NCBI GenBank assembly: GCA_015178975.1
Contig: WHVD01000205.1
Location: 1-64,000 of the forward strand
Direction of reading: 5' to 3'
Source of the DNA: Hysterangium stoloniferum
Taxonomy: Eukaryota > Basidiomycota > Agaricomycetes > Hysterangiales > Hysterangiaceae
Length of the DNA stretch: 64,000 nt
The first letter of the stretch is position 1, and every line of letters begins with the position of its first letter. The notes under the pieces were generated by a model. The model was not told the origin of the DNA and searched no databases. It saw only the letters and a list, made by a program, of their open reading frames with translations. Position numbers and translations under genes: made by a program. Shown here in pieces: positions 44,191 through 56,361 of this stretch.

Positions 44191-45467
44191 CTCGAAGAGT
44201 TCGGAGCCGCCGGCGGTGATTACATAATAGAGCCGAAATGAATCCCAGACGCGCGCACTTAACGCTAAGACACCGACCCAAATTTGGCGCAATGATGAGT
44301 CAAACAATTATTATGTTAAGCACAGTGCGGTCATCACAGACCCATCTGACGGCAAAAAAACTGTCCAAGTCTCGCACAGGCGTACGATGGTCTCCCTTGT
44401 ATTCTGTCGCACTGGGGGAAATAACTATCGTGTTAGACATGTGTTAATAAATAGTGCGTCACGAGATACCAATATAGTGATTTTGGGTTATCGACCCATC
44501 CAACATAACCAAAAGCTGTAAGGCTTGTTTCAACAAATCATGATGAGACCTGAGGCTGTCTTGGGTCTGGATGGGTTCGACTAGGGTGTCAATGGCGATA
44601 AGTGCGCCAGTCAATCTGGCCACTTTTTAAGAGGTGCAGCTCGAGAAACCGAGATTATGCCGACATCCCGCCGGAAGCATGATATCCAGATTTACTTCCT
44701 AAGTCCTGCCGGTCCGGGTCAATAGCGGCTCCCCATCCCCCAACTAGGCCTGCCAACCTCGCGATGCCTACCTACCGGCCATACCTATGGCACCCCCTCC
44801 GACCCACACCCGGCACTCCAGTCTCCAGCCACAGTTGTTGGAGAGTTCCGGGACAATGATGTCTCTGACATTGAAGAGGAAAGGGCACAGTGATTTATCA
44901 CACAAATTCAACCAATAATGACTCACTGGGAAGGAATGGCAAGTTTCAAGAGATGCCGTGTTATCGGATGACGTCGATTGTTTTCTGTTTGGTGCGCGCA
45001 CGGTCATGCGTAATTCCTCCACGACGCTGTCGGGTAAATGAGTGATATGCATAGCATGGGCATAATACATCACCCCATCCCAGTATGTGAAATATCTAAC
45101 AGCCCACCTCCAGCACAATGGGAAAGACGATATGGTAGAAACATCGTATTGTTAAGGATCAACCTATTGTGTTGCCCAGGGTCAACCATTACCAGACTAG
45201 GCGAACAAAGGGTATAAGTGCAAAGTTAGTGTACTCCTTTGTTCTTTGAGTTTCCCCCTCATGCCACTCACTTCTCTATTGTTCGGACCACTATATAAAC
45301 CATGCGCTTGTTGTTACTACACCCCGCTATACTACTGTTATATGCGACTGAGGTGACTAACCCCTTTGCTATATGTTACATTCGTTTTATTAATCATGCG
45401 TGTGCTAGCGTCACCAGGCTGCTGAGGCACATTCATCTCAAACACAACTAATGCATTATGGCATGCC
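44191..45467. other. Intergenic region with an unassigned frame and an LTR-like stretch
   Basis: A minus-strand open frame of 116 codons (44768-45118, MCWRWAVRYFTYWDG) has no recognisable domain. The piece GACATTGAAGAGGAAAG (44868) recurs loosely at about 54583 (GATATTGAAGAGGATC), hinting at a dispersed repeat. From 45156, TGTTAAGGATCAACC, a TATATAAACC box (45291-45300) and CGACTGAGGTGAC (45345) resemble an LTR related in layout to family E, but I find no far end or target duplication. Confidence 0.35.
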
Positions 45468-46640
45468 TCAAAGCTTCCTTCTCCTTTTTGGCCACATGCT
45501 GACATCGCACCACATGGAACAGTCCCGCGCAAACCGTCCCCAAACACACACTGCGCCCTCATCCCAACCCTGATTCTTAAGGGGGGAGAGACTGCTATGA
45601 CACATCCATCTCAAATGCAATTCATGCGTGATGGTGTGCCTCCAGGCTTTTTCCTCTTTTTTAGCTACATGGTGACATCGCACCCCATTCACCACATGCC
45701 CGCATCGCCAACGTCGCTGGCTCTTTTTGGGTTCCTCTGTGGGGCTCGGGATTGAGTACGTGATAGACGGCCCGTGACTACTTTGAATCGCGAGATATTC
45801 GGGGTAGGTTATTCCGGCCACGACGCGGCGGGTGTGGTTGGAGAGCGTCACTTGTATGCGGCCTTCATTGGCAGGTTCTGGGTCCTCGATGGTCCAAGCG
45901 TTTTTTGTTCCAGGGGCTTCGGTCGGCGTGCCAGTTGCAGTGTGGTGAGTGGCAGCATTTGGGGCGCCATTTCTGGGGTAAGGCGTGGGGGTAAGCCTAG
46001 TTTTGATAGCGGCTGCGCGTTTTCCAACCACTTTGTCGATGTGCCTTGCCTTAGTACGATGACTGGTTGGCAATGAGTCTGGACCGTCACCAGCCAGCGG
46101 TTTACAGACGAAGTCGGCAACCTTTGATTCGTCTTGTGATAAGGAAGGTACTCGTCGTGGTTTTCGGGATGACCGCTTTAACTGTCCAGGTGGCGGCCGT
46201 GGCGCACTATGGTTATTGACGCTCTGAGAAGGTGCTGGAGACTTTGCCACTGCAGTGGTTGGACACCCAGTGGATGGGTCTGCCACCAAGGGAAGATCTG
46301 GAAGGGAGGCATTTTCTATTGCGGGAGATTGGAAGAGCGATGGAAGAACAAAGGTTGGTTTCTCAATGTGGGAATCAATCTGGGAGTCAGAGAAGGTATC
46401 CAGTATCCACATGGGATCCTTGAACCCAGACTTTGAAGAGATGCACATAATTAAAATAAAATAAGGATAACAGAATAAGATATAAAAAAACACACCCTGA
46501 GGTGCTCATAACACCATTTCTCCTCTTCCTCCTCGTTATTGAATGTTCTCAGTCTGAAATTCCTCAGATGGTGAATGAAACGATCTAGAGGAGCGGCGAA
46601 AGCAGGGGTTGTTCGCTTATCTATCTGCGGTGTCGTTCCC
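45468..46640 (-). pseudogene. Inverted, truncated copy of the zinc-finger-like gene
   Basis: Minus-strand reading from 46640 down repeats the gene at 38873-40285. An exon 1 scrap (NEEEEEKWCYEHLR) is followed by the same intron position and exon 2 from SGFKDPMWILD to GFARD-like residues (RFARDC). Similarity is high; 39335-39990 and 45700-46420 differ at scattered sites. This copy carries an extra about 11 residues (DESKVADFVCK) absent from the intact gene. After the RFARDC region it jumps into a second, out-of-frame partial copy of the Cys/His segment (about 45440-45530). It lacks the real N-terminus and C-terminus, so it is probably non-functional, though exon 2 remains open. Confidence 0.8.
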
Positions 46641-47130
46641 CAATCCCGAACCCCATAGAGGCACCCAAAAAGGGTGAGCGACATTGGGAATGCGGGCATG
46701 TGGTGAATGGGGTGCATGTCATATGTGGCTAAAGAGACAGACTGCTGAGACACATCCATCTCAAACGCGACTCGTGCGTGATGGTGTGCCTCCGGGCTTC
46801 TTCCTCTTTTTTGGTCATATGGTAACATCCACCCCATTCACCACATGCCCGCATCGCCATCTAGCGTTTCATATCTATAGGATTAAAAAAGAAAGAGGTA
46901 CGAGAGGGCGAAAAGAAAGAGAGTAAAAACTTGATCTGCCCCCTCCCCAGTCCATACACCTCTAACGAGCTTCACACCCTCCAAACCATTTAATATTTGA
47001 TATTAATATAGACGGGATGTTCTGCTCTTCTGTATTCCCTTTTTTGATTCCATGCTTCTTACACACACGGCAACTTTTTGCATGTCAGTCGGCCGAACTG
47101 TCCCGCGTAAACGCCCCCAAACACACACCG
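46640..47130 (-). pseudogene. Fold-back and 3'-end fragments of the zinc-finger-like gene
   Basis: At 46870-47130 the minus strand repeats the gene's 3' end (GACATGCAAAAAGTTGCCGT, then the 3' flank with TGGTTTGGAGGGTGTGAAGC). Between them, the segment GGGCATGTGGTGAATGGGGT occurs once in plus sense (about 46697) and once in minus sense (complement at about 46832-46851). This makes a short inverted repeat that joins a second gene copy to the exon 1 scrap of the first. Confidence 0.75.
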
Positions 47131-48047
47131 CCCTGGGCTTGTATGCCTACACACGCCACATAACAACAGACGTGCGTGTGCCAGCCTCTTTTTTTAAATC
47201 TTAGCGTTGAGCACACAGGTTGGAATGGTCCCACACCCTTGTCACAGCGCGGGAGATCTGTAAAAAGTGCGTTGGCGGCATTGCACGTCTGTTGAGATTC
47301 TGCAATCTGCCAATCTATAAATCCAAGTCAGAAGACTCCTCCATATCTCGTCGCGGATCATTGTCTTGTTGCCTCGAGCTGAAAGAAGGATTGTAAATAA
47401 CTCCCTTTGATTTTTTAAATAAATATCTACCAATCTTCCACATTTTTTGAAGAAGAGTTTGGTGAGAGTGACGACGGACCGGTACGTGTTGATCCTCCAG
47501 TTCGACTAACCTCAAGGAATCGAATCACATGAAACGCATATCTCCTGCCACCCCTTTGGTATCTTTATCCCTTGGCTCGGGGAATAATATCAAGGATGGC
47601 AACTACTTCACATCCTCGTCTAATGTGCTTTCCTTTCTCACAGTTAATGTAGCCAGTTGTGTGAGTGAGCATGCCGCAAAAGATACGGTCCTTCCTTTTA
47701 GTACTGACCTCAGACTTAACATGCATGACTATGACGCGGGCGGTGGTCTCCGTACCAATACAGCATCATCAAAAATCGGCAAGTTTACATGCAACTGCAG
47801 TGCCATAAAACATACTGAAAATCCACTGATATAGTGAGATAAATAACGACGACGCGTAGCGAAAAGTGACAATCTCCAGGAGGGTATACGCTATATGATA
47901 TATGACTACTGGCTCACCATTCCCTTCCCTTTTCCCCCGGTTAAGTATGCTGTGAATGACATGAAGGTATACGTCAACAGTGGTGACGGACATAAATATC
48001 CCCTAATTCAATAATATGCGGTAAAATCACCAATTTCGGCCATATCA
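47131..48047. other. Intergenic region, no convincing gene
   Basis: Open frames of 60-100 codons occur on both strands (minus 47315-47515 and 47769-47993, plus 47529-47834) without a known domain or a clear splice model. I leave it unassigned. Confidence 0.35.
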
Positions 48048-50126
48048 TCAAATGCTACCAAAAATAGCCCCCATAAGACCCACAATACATAGCCCCAAAC
48101 CAGGTAAACCTAGACGCATCGCATCAGACGACTGTCCGCCTGTACTATGGCCATCGGAATTCCGATCAATACCAAGAGTCGGAACGGGGACATTAAAGGT
48201 TGTCGCGGGAACCGTAGAATTGTTCGTTGGCGCGGATTCGACTCGGGCTGTGAAAGTAATGATTGTGATTAACAAATACGCGCATATATTGTATGTGTAT
48301 AGGGGAAGGATAGGGGGTAGTAGAAGGCCAAGGGATGGGAATGATTTGATTGTAGACTTACAAGGGAATCCTCCAATAGAGCCTGCGGCTGACACGGCAT
48401 TTGCGTATTGAGTGACAGCGTCAGCAGGCACGGTAGACATGAAGCCCATACGGGGAGGATCTTGCGAAGGATGCGTAAGATTGCCAAAGTAGAAGGTCAC
48501 AATGTTTCTATCACGGAGAAAAGCATAATGTCAGTATTCAGTATAGACCAATCCGGATAAAAATTCAGAGGAGCACTTACGACTTGAGAAACGTATCGCC
48601 CAAACTCCACGAGTACAAAAACCCAGTCGAAGGGGGGTCCGTAGACACCACATTCACAGCACAGTTCTTCGTATTGCGTCCAGTCCCAGAAACGAAATCC
48701 CTGGGGTCAACGGGGAACATCTTTCCCCCAATCTGGAACGACATAACATGGGGTGTCGCACAGTTGACATTTCCCCCCCTCGATGCCGAAAGACTAGTCA
48801 TGAGGGCATCCACGACGTCTTTTGGACCACGAATGATGGAGTTGCCTGTGTCGATGAGAGCGGTGACAGAAACATTAGGCGAGAGCATAGAGGTGGGGAG
48901 TAACTGCCCATCTATGGAAACATTATCAATAGGAACTTCCCATGCAATAGGATAGGTATCAGTGGGTGAGTCGATACCGCCTTGTTGAGCCGTGTACGCG
49001 CGGAGAGGGACCCAGGTGAACGAGTCGTTCGTAAGACCGGCGGGAAATTCGCCCAAAGAAAGCATCCCTTGATTTCCGCTGCCAATATCAAAGCTGTCAC
49101 GCTGGAGGCTCACGGTAAATTGAGGAGCTGCGAGCGCGGTTTGCGCAAGACGGGATATGATTGGTCCGTTGGTTATGAAACTGTTGACGAGGTCAGGAAG
49201 GGAGGCAGAGCTGGCGGAGCGGCGTTTGGAACTGGATTTGTGCTTTTTGGGAAGAAGGCCCGCGAGGTCGGGGAATGGTTTACGGCGGAAGTCGGGAAGA
49301 TAGCGTGTGCCGCGAGATATTTCACGCTGCATCTTTGCGCGGGCACCACCCATGAGGGCTTTGATATCGGGGAATTTCGCAGTACTACGTTTTACAGCTG
49401 GCTGAAAATCATGAGGAAATTGGGCTTTAAAGAGTTCGACCCAGATCGCACTTTGTGGAAAGTTGAATTGCAAAGATAAGTCTGGGAAACAAGGTCGTAA
49501 AACCGCACAAACCTATTTACAGGGAAACCGAAACCAGCAATTCCAGCAGCACTTGTGTTAAGTGCACTAGAATCGGTATCATTGATTGCACCGAAGAATT
49601 GATTTGTGAGGGAGAGACCTGCTACGCCGACGGTGTCCTTGCCTACTTCTCCAAAAGCATGTGTGCCTGATGTAGAATCACCGTAGAAAAGCTTCACGTC
49701 AAGATTCGCTGATTGGAAAGTAGCTTGTGGGTAAATCGGTACGTCCGCGTTGCGACAAGCAGCGCTACGGCATGCGTCAGTAACGGTCCATAAGTCGCTT
49801 GAGCCAGTGTCGAGAACAAGGGGCACGAGTGTACCACCCATTGAAACCATTATATTGTATGTTCTGAGGAGAAATTATCTCAGAATAAATAAAAACAGGA
49901 TACAAAACTCTTGAATAACGGACATGTCATTAAAATCCCCCAAACCTATGGAGCTCGTCGCGGTACCAGCCCTACGTTCCAGCGACGAGGCGGGTGTTTC
50001 ATGACGATAGATAGGCAAATGAATGCCCCCTTCAGTGCGTTTCGGATGCGTGACAATCTCGGGGATTTGATGCCCATTGAGAATGGAAGGCAGGATGAGG
50101 AGCAACAGGGATCTCGGGAGCATCAT
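48048..50126 (-). CDS. GPI-anchored pepsin-like aspartic protease
   Basis: Five exons, 49924-50126, 49513-49863, 48581-49450, 48362-48507 and 48048-48247, give 589 residues in a single frame. The N-terminus MMLPRSLLLLILPSILNGHQ is a signal peptide. The first catalytic motif is VLDTGSSDLWT and the second is ALIDTGNSIIRGP, so both aspartates are present, as in the A1 (pepsin) family. A lysine/arginine-rich insert of about 85 residues (DFRRKPFPDLAG, KKHKSSSKRRS) lies between the GFGFPVNSAIW block and the C-terminal lobe; usual relatives have a few residues there. The C-terminus has a Ser/Thr-rich stretch (STGGQSSDAM) followed by a hydrophobic tail (LGLCIVGLMGAIFGSI), a typical GPI signal. It probably cleaves proteins at the cell surface. 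N-glycosylation sequons are frequent. Confidence 0.9.
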
Positions 50127-51345
50127 TATCTTTCAAAGAACGTGTGTGCGAACCAGCCGCTGGTAATAGGTCGATTAAGTTAGGATAGATGTACGGCGTC
50201 CAAGTAAAGGATCCACCAAAGAGGCAGACACGGTGGCCAGGAGGACAACAAGACAAGGACTGGGAATCCAAGTCTCTAGACGCCATTGGTGTGGGTATTA
50301 CTAATCATGCTGTGAGTAAGGTTATGATCGTTGCTTAGCTAGTGCCAGATACATTGACAATCCAGGGCTGTAAGGAACTATGTGTGAATCATGGAGACCA
50401 TAAGATAAATCATTCGGAACCCAAAATGAGAAAAGAAAGGAGCCATCATGGAAACATCAGTCTCGTCCTATAGAGAATACTAGGGGAAAATACCTATCTT
50501 GACCCATTTTTGAGGGTGATGCATTCGTAAACCCCACATAGAATATCTCATTGCTCAGACTATGAGCTTTCCCACAAGTTCGTCTATCATATATGTTGCC
50601 CATCTATAATACTAGTGGCACAGCATTATTACTTATATCACCGCACTTCGAAGTAACTTGTTGCTTACAGATGGGATCTTTATTGTAACCATCACCTTCT
50701 ATCGCAGACTAGAGGTTCTCGTCTGTATGCGTACAAAAGAGACCGAGTTTTGTCCTGTCTGTTTCCGACCGAGTGAGGCTACCGTCATTCTGAAGAAAAA
50801 CAAACCAAAAATACCTTCAATTATTTAAAATCATATCAGATCATTTGATATATATATCCCTCTGGCGGTATAATTTGAGCACCAATTGTCTTAGTATGGT
50901 TTAATTTTGAGGGTTAAAATAGACAAGGGAGAAAGGCATAATGCTGCCTGATATTGAAAAATCTTCACACATTAATCATCTCGAATTTTAATTATAACAG
51001 CATTCCCTCCATCTTAGTGAAGCCCGTGAATTGATGAACCTTCATCAGCCACTTCGTTGCATCTATGATGAACGAAGACAGCAGAATGATCCTTGTTGCT
51101 GCCCACAGTGTTTATGTAATGTTTATTTTAGTGTCGCAGTATTCCTTTGAATCACTTCTCGCTTGGGTTCTCATCGATGTATGCCCAGATTACAAATTGA
51201 TGCAAGTCTTCAGCCGTTATTTGACGGCATCAATCCTCACTCTAACTTTTTGAAATCCCAAAGACTCTATTGTCTACAGGTATGCCAAAAAAATTGAAAG
51301 CAAAGATGGTTAGCCCAAGGTAACGATACACAGAAATCTACAGGA
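50127..51345. other. Intergenic region
   Basis: No gene is visible in about 1.2 kb between two same-strand genes. A plus-strand frame at 51065-51253 (62 codons) has a hydrophobic run but no family and lies against the 3' end of the nuclease gene. Confidence 0.4.
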
Positions 51346-53023
51346 CTACAAATTAGTCGCACCGTCGAATAAGACATTCAACCAGGCTGCCAGACGGAAA
51401 CCTTGCTTAGCCAACTGTAAGTCGATCTACAGATTGAAAAATAACGGATCAGAACGTCGAATATTATAAGAGTTCGAAATTGAATACGTACAACTGGAAC
51501 AGCCTGCGTGAAATAGGAAGTAGTACAAAGATCTTGACCGGTCGTAAAGCCGAACACGTTGGTCTACATAGTTCACGAAAAAGATAGCGTGTCAAATCTG
51601 TATCTTAGTTTGAGTATATCAAATTAAAAAAACTTACACAATCAAAGGCATTGGTTTCCTGGGCCCAAACCAGCGGGCAAGCAAGAGGTTTGACCACCCG
51701 AGTCGATAAGCTAGAACGTTCCACAAGACCAGTCGCAAGGGTCTCATTGGTGGACGAGCACTCGATCCATGAACTGGTTAATGTCTTGAATTTTCCACTC
51801 TAAGGAAGATGTCGATAAACGCTATGAGGTGGTAGAATGCAACAACCCTACCTTGATTTCCGTCACGAGATCTGCGGCGTATCCTGCGGATGTTCCGTTG
51901 TGATTGTCGTCGATATTCTTCACAACCATCCCAGTGTCTGGTTGTAATTGTTTAACACACTGAAAGTACATCGCAATGTATGGACTTACCCCATGCCTGA
52001 AGATCATCGGGTGTTAGTTGAGCCCGGGTTCAAAGCGCATTCAAGGACCAGAGTACATACTGCATGCAGATTCGTCTTTGTTCCTGAACAAATGGCAGGG
52101 ATATCGTTTCCACCAACTTCAAGAGCCTACCGTAAATTTCTCAGCATTGTTTAAAATCTTGTAGAATATGAAAACCGATGTTACCTCGACATGCAGCGGT
52201 TGACCAATATCCCCGAAGAACTGTTGTCAACTGAATAATATTACCAACATCATATAACAATAGGACAGACATGATCTAAGATTATACTTCAGTGTTTTTC
52301 CAACACAAAACGAAAGCTTGCCGAAAACGTACCCAAAAACAGCAATGCCTCTAGCTTCTGCTCTTTGGTCAGGGATACCTCAGTGACACGTTTGGTGTAG
52401 TTTGCAATTGCACTAACTGTAGTAGAGATGTGAAAACCTGACTTTTTAGTGATAGATTAACTTACGAATGCAACCTCCTGTTCCACAATCACGAGTCTCA
52501 ACGACCGAACACGAACCGGTAAGAGGGGAGTCTGGACAGGTAGGTAAATAATGCTATTCCAAATCGAAGTAGTACAGTATATCATACACACCTTCCGCAT
52601 CGATAAAGTGGAACGGCGCACTCCATTTGAAAGCGGTAGTTGACCTGACTGTGTCGGCCCACTAATTAGTGATAATGAAGTTAGCCTTCTCCAGAAAGTC
52701 GAAGTGATCGTAGAGACGAACAGTTGCAGCTGGCCCTCCGAGCGTACCACTGAAGTTTTTCAGAAGGGTCGATTGAACGAAGGTCAGAGCTTTAGGAGCT
52801 AGGAACTGCCTCAAAGGCATCAGAATAATCGCAGTCGTTATTTCGTTGGTACAACTAGTATTACCTCCATGGCAACAAATCTACATAACTGTAAGTGCTA
52901 ATAACAACGAAGGTTAAATGAGTACTGAGATGCTCACCCAACCGTTTCATGTCCCAACGCACCCCAACCTAAGACGCCTCTTGCCAACGTAGATAATACA
53001 ACTAACGAAATGGCGAACTTCAT
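51346..53023 (-). CDS. S1/P1-type nuclease
   Basis: The minus-strand gene starts at ATG 53023 (MKFAISLVVLSTLARGVLG, a signal peptide) and stops at 51346, with about nine or ten small introns. The mature protein would start with Trp in WGALGHETVG, the hallmark of S1/P1 nucleases, in which this Trp amino group binds zinc. Other zinc-site blocks follow: ATWADTVR, FHFIDAE, DCGTGGC (disulphide loop), SAIANYTKRV, HFFGDIGQPLHVEA, LHATWDTG, then DNHNGTS. C-terminal exons read ETNAFDC, TNVFGFTTGQDLC and QLAKQGFRLAAWLN, the usual end. These enzymes degrade single-stranded DNA and RNA outside the cell or in the vacuole. The ATWAD joint relies on a weak donor (ACT|GTTCGT), so that splice needs confirmation. 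A TATATAG stretch (minus strand of about 53060-53068) lies 40 bp upstream. Confidence 0.88.
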
Positions 53024-54967
53024 GGTAAATAGTTTATTACTCAACTCATGTCACAGAACCCCTATATATCGTTTAGGCTTGTCGCTTGGCTCGCCCCGCA
53101 CGCATGTGAATGGATATTCGTGACGGTATTCCATATGGACAAGTCAAAGAAGTTTTGATGTGTAGTGACGTTTAGGCATTTTAGCCATATGGATATAGCA
53201 TTGCTAATATGTACCTAACGGAATAGTTCACACATTGTTTCTCGAAGTTTGTGAATGCAATCAACGACACTTTAACCGAAGTATAACCAGAGATATATTC
53301 AGAATGATTCGGATAAGTGTTTACTTCATTCACCTCATTCAATAAGCACGCATGGCCATGCTCAACGTGTGTTAAGTTAGAACTTAGAAGACCATGTGCC
53401 GATTCACCGTGTCAAAAAGCCCGATAGAAGTTAAAAATAAGTAAGGCCTCTGCAGAGTTGCATTTTTTAGATCGGTTACTGGTGAGTTGGGCTCCGAAAA
53501 GTGTCAGTTCCAAGGGCTTGGCATGGCCAGGCGCAGCTCGCACCAGATATCTGGCTTCGATAAGTCCGATGGCCACTACCTTCACATGGGGGCATAACTA
53601 TACTTAGAACTCCTGTGTTGATAATACCATTATCTATTGGATCACGGATCCAGAGAGCAACAATAATAGACAACAATCCGGCGACATACGAGATGCGAGA
53701 AGAGGACTACATGTGATTGTTGGCTTTTTATAGGTCTTATCGATCGATTTCGATGGCGATAACGCGTCACTACTTCTAAAATTTGCCACCTGTGATATAT
53801 ATACCTCCAAAGCAACAACAATGTATTCTTGCTACTCGAGAGCCTCAGTCATTGATCAGCCCATTGGCGGCGCAGTTGTATTCGCGTGGACGTTGTTACT
53901 GGGCTGTATTTCTAGTTGGCCACGCACTTAATAATAACATGGACCACAGCTTCTTAACTCTCCACTTGCCCTACAGGACTGTTGGGCAACTCACAGGTTT
54001 TATTATTGTGTTTTACTGGCGCCGGTGGTCCACAGGGCTGTGATGACACACGGCCTCGTGCTCGTCGCGGGGCTGAGACTGAAGCGAGTTCGATAAGGCT
54101 GGAAAATTTCGTTGACATGCGTTTTATTTTTATTTTGGTCTGTTGCGGATCCTACATTTTCTCTAGAGAACATAACATATTCTACCAGTGGATGGCACAT
54201 CGGGCTCGAGCACTATGTATTGTTATTATGGTGGTGAATCATACCATTCTCCGGTGTTAGTTATAAATCCCACAGTGACTCTCCTACATCAACCGATGTG
54301 GGAAACAACGTCAATCTCATCTCTACCATCAACTGATGTTCCCTAAAACCGTCCACCCGCAGCACCCACCGTGAGGCTTAACCCTACATCACATAAACCT
54401 CAACGCATCATATGAGACGACTGCACATTCACATTCGACAAATATCTATTAGAACGAGCATATAATCAAACGTTTCCAGCACCAACCAGGCTGCAGAGGC
54501 CATGCTTGTTTCACGACCTTTCACTCACACACTGTCCACCTCGGTCACGACTGCCGAAGACGCAAATGACGATGGCAATGTCTCGGATATTGAAGAGGAT
54601 CATTGGTGGCTAGTTAAAACACTGCAATTAGTTGAGCTTGTATTTTGACTCACTGCCCATGAGGCCCCTTTCGATTTCTGGGACATTGTCGCCACCAATT
54701 CTCCCATGGTGGTGACCGTTGTCGGCAATGTTTATGTTGGAGGTGGTGATGTGATAGCATGGCCAGCTCAGCCTGGTTAGCAATGGGAGAAATGGTGACA
54801 ATTGAGCTTGCAACAATATGCAAATTATTTAAGAGAATCTCACTGATAAATACTTATGTGGGGAACACCGTCGACGTCATGTGCGGCCGTGGGTGTAGTA
54901 GGTGTGGCAGGTGGAATATCACCAAGTGCAGTTATTTCGTCTGGCCTGAGTTGACAGTAGGAGTCCA
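53024..54967. other. Intergenic region without a convincing gene
   Basis: The first 100 bp hold the nuclease promoter. A minus-strand frame at 53476-53676 (66 codons) and plus-strand frames at 53783-54260 show no domain. Short words such as CATCAACCGATGTGGGAAAC and ATCAACTGATGTTCCC (about 54287, 54327) form a weak local repeat. Composition is mixed. Confidence 0.35.
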
Positions 54968-55769
54968 ATGAATCTCCTATATAAGAATATTCATACTATT
55001 ATTATATATGGGGATTATATAATGGCATTATGCCATATAACACTATACATGATTGAGCATGTTCACAAATATTTTGGTGATTTTTACTATTTTCTCTACT
55101 GAGTTATGAGGTATATAGGTTGAAGAGTCACTGTACTATGCAGCCAGTGCTTTTTTCCAGATTTCCACACTATGACAGGGGTGAGACAACTCCAATCTAT
55201 GTGCTCCACCATGGGCTTAAGATTCCAAAAGAGGCTGGTGGAAGCACATTCATTGTGTAAAGGGCTGGGTATTAGTTTTATATATTCCACCCACTTATCC
55301 TGCAGATACAGTATGTCACCCAGGCTCTGCATATGGAAAAGATGGCCTCAACCACCTCACCTGTGATCAAGTATTGGTAGTAGGTTTATGGTGTGCCACC
55401 ATATTATTGATGCAACAGGGGTTCTGCAATCCTGGATGGTTTGAATTCAAGTCTTATAGTAAGCAGACTGTTGTGGTTGCCACTTCACTCAGAGCACAAG
55501 TAGGGAGGAATGTTAATGCATATCCTTACATACATATCCTTGCATTGGATATGCCTTCCTGGATATACTGTACAGTGACTCACAAAACACATTTAATGTT
55601 TTGCAGTTTCAACCAATATACTTTATAACTCAGTAGAGAAAATAGTAAAAATCACCAAAATATTTGTGAACATGCTTGATCATGTATAGTTTGATATGGC
55701 ATAATGCTATTATTAATCTCTATATATGGTAACAGTATGAATATTTTCATATAGGAGGCTCATTGGAAG
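54968..55769. mobile_element. Terminal-inverted-repeat element (about 0.8 kb, non-autonomous)
   Basis: The left arm (about 54968-55130) and right arm (about 55605-55769) are inverted copies of roughly 160 bp. GCATGTTCACAAATATTTTG and TTTTTACTATTTTCTCTACT on the left recur as complements on the right, and the outer ends CCAATGAATCTCCTATAT and ATATAGGAGGCTCATTGG pair. The 475-bp middle has no transposase domain I can recognise. I could not define a target duplication. Composition is CpG-poor, so it is old. It is probably a deletion derivative or MITE-like DNA transposon. Confidence 0.75.
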
Positions 55770-56041
55770 CCTTTTGTTGCTGACAGGCTCTTTGGATGAA
55801 GGGAGAGCATTGGAACAGAATGCCTAAAGGGGTAATCTATAACAAAACAGGTTTTAGGGTGCCAAGGAGGTGGTACCATGTTCTGAGGGCTCTGATGTCA
55901 GGATGCTGGAGAATTACAAGGGTAAGAACAAGTTGCAGGGGCTGAAAGATGGGGATGCCAACATAAACCAAGTGTTGGGGTCCTGAGGCACTGATGTTGG
56001 GGTCCTGGAAAGATGGGCCCAAAAGGGTGAGGATTCTAACA
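55770..56041 (-). repeat. Family-C LTR fragment (copy C5a)
   Basis: It matches the outer part of C2 (GGGAGAGCATTGG ... GGATTCTAACA) in minus orientation and ends at 56041. The rest of the LTR is missing at the TIR element junction. Confidence 0.6.
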
Positions 56042-56361
56042 ACTTGTCTCAGTTTGACATCATTGATGATTTTATTCTGATATCATATTATCATCATAGG
56101 TAAATGATAAATGATAGGAGCAAGGGAAGTCAGTCAGAAAACCTGTATAATAATCTGTACCCTTAATATTGTATTACTAATTCAACCTCTATCTGAGATT
56201 TCTTTGACATAATTATTCATTTGTTTCTGTGTCCTATATTTGCCTCATGCTTTATTAACAAGATGAATTAATACTTTGTTGAATGAGCCATCTGTACTCA
56301 ATATTGTTGAATATTCTTCAATCATTATTTGACTTTATTGAGAAAAATCCAATTTGTGTCA
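56042..56361 (+). repeat. Family-D LTR fragment (copy D4)
   Basis: It lacks the first about 160 bp. It shares TTGATGATTT, ATATCATATTATCATCATAG, CAGTCAGAAAACC and the TTTGTGTCA end with D1. The CpG sites seen in D1 are mostly TG or CA here. Confidence 0.7.

Noticed and set aside
45156..45420. Complete LTR starting TGTTAAGGATCAACC
   Set aside because: Only one end and a TATA-like box are visible. I found no matching terminus or target duplication, so it is mentioned only as LTR-like.
48982..49479. Plus-strand frames of 123-165 codons over 48.5-49.5 kb
   Set aside because: They are antisense to the well-supported aspartic protease exons.
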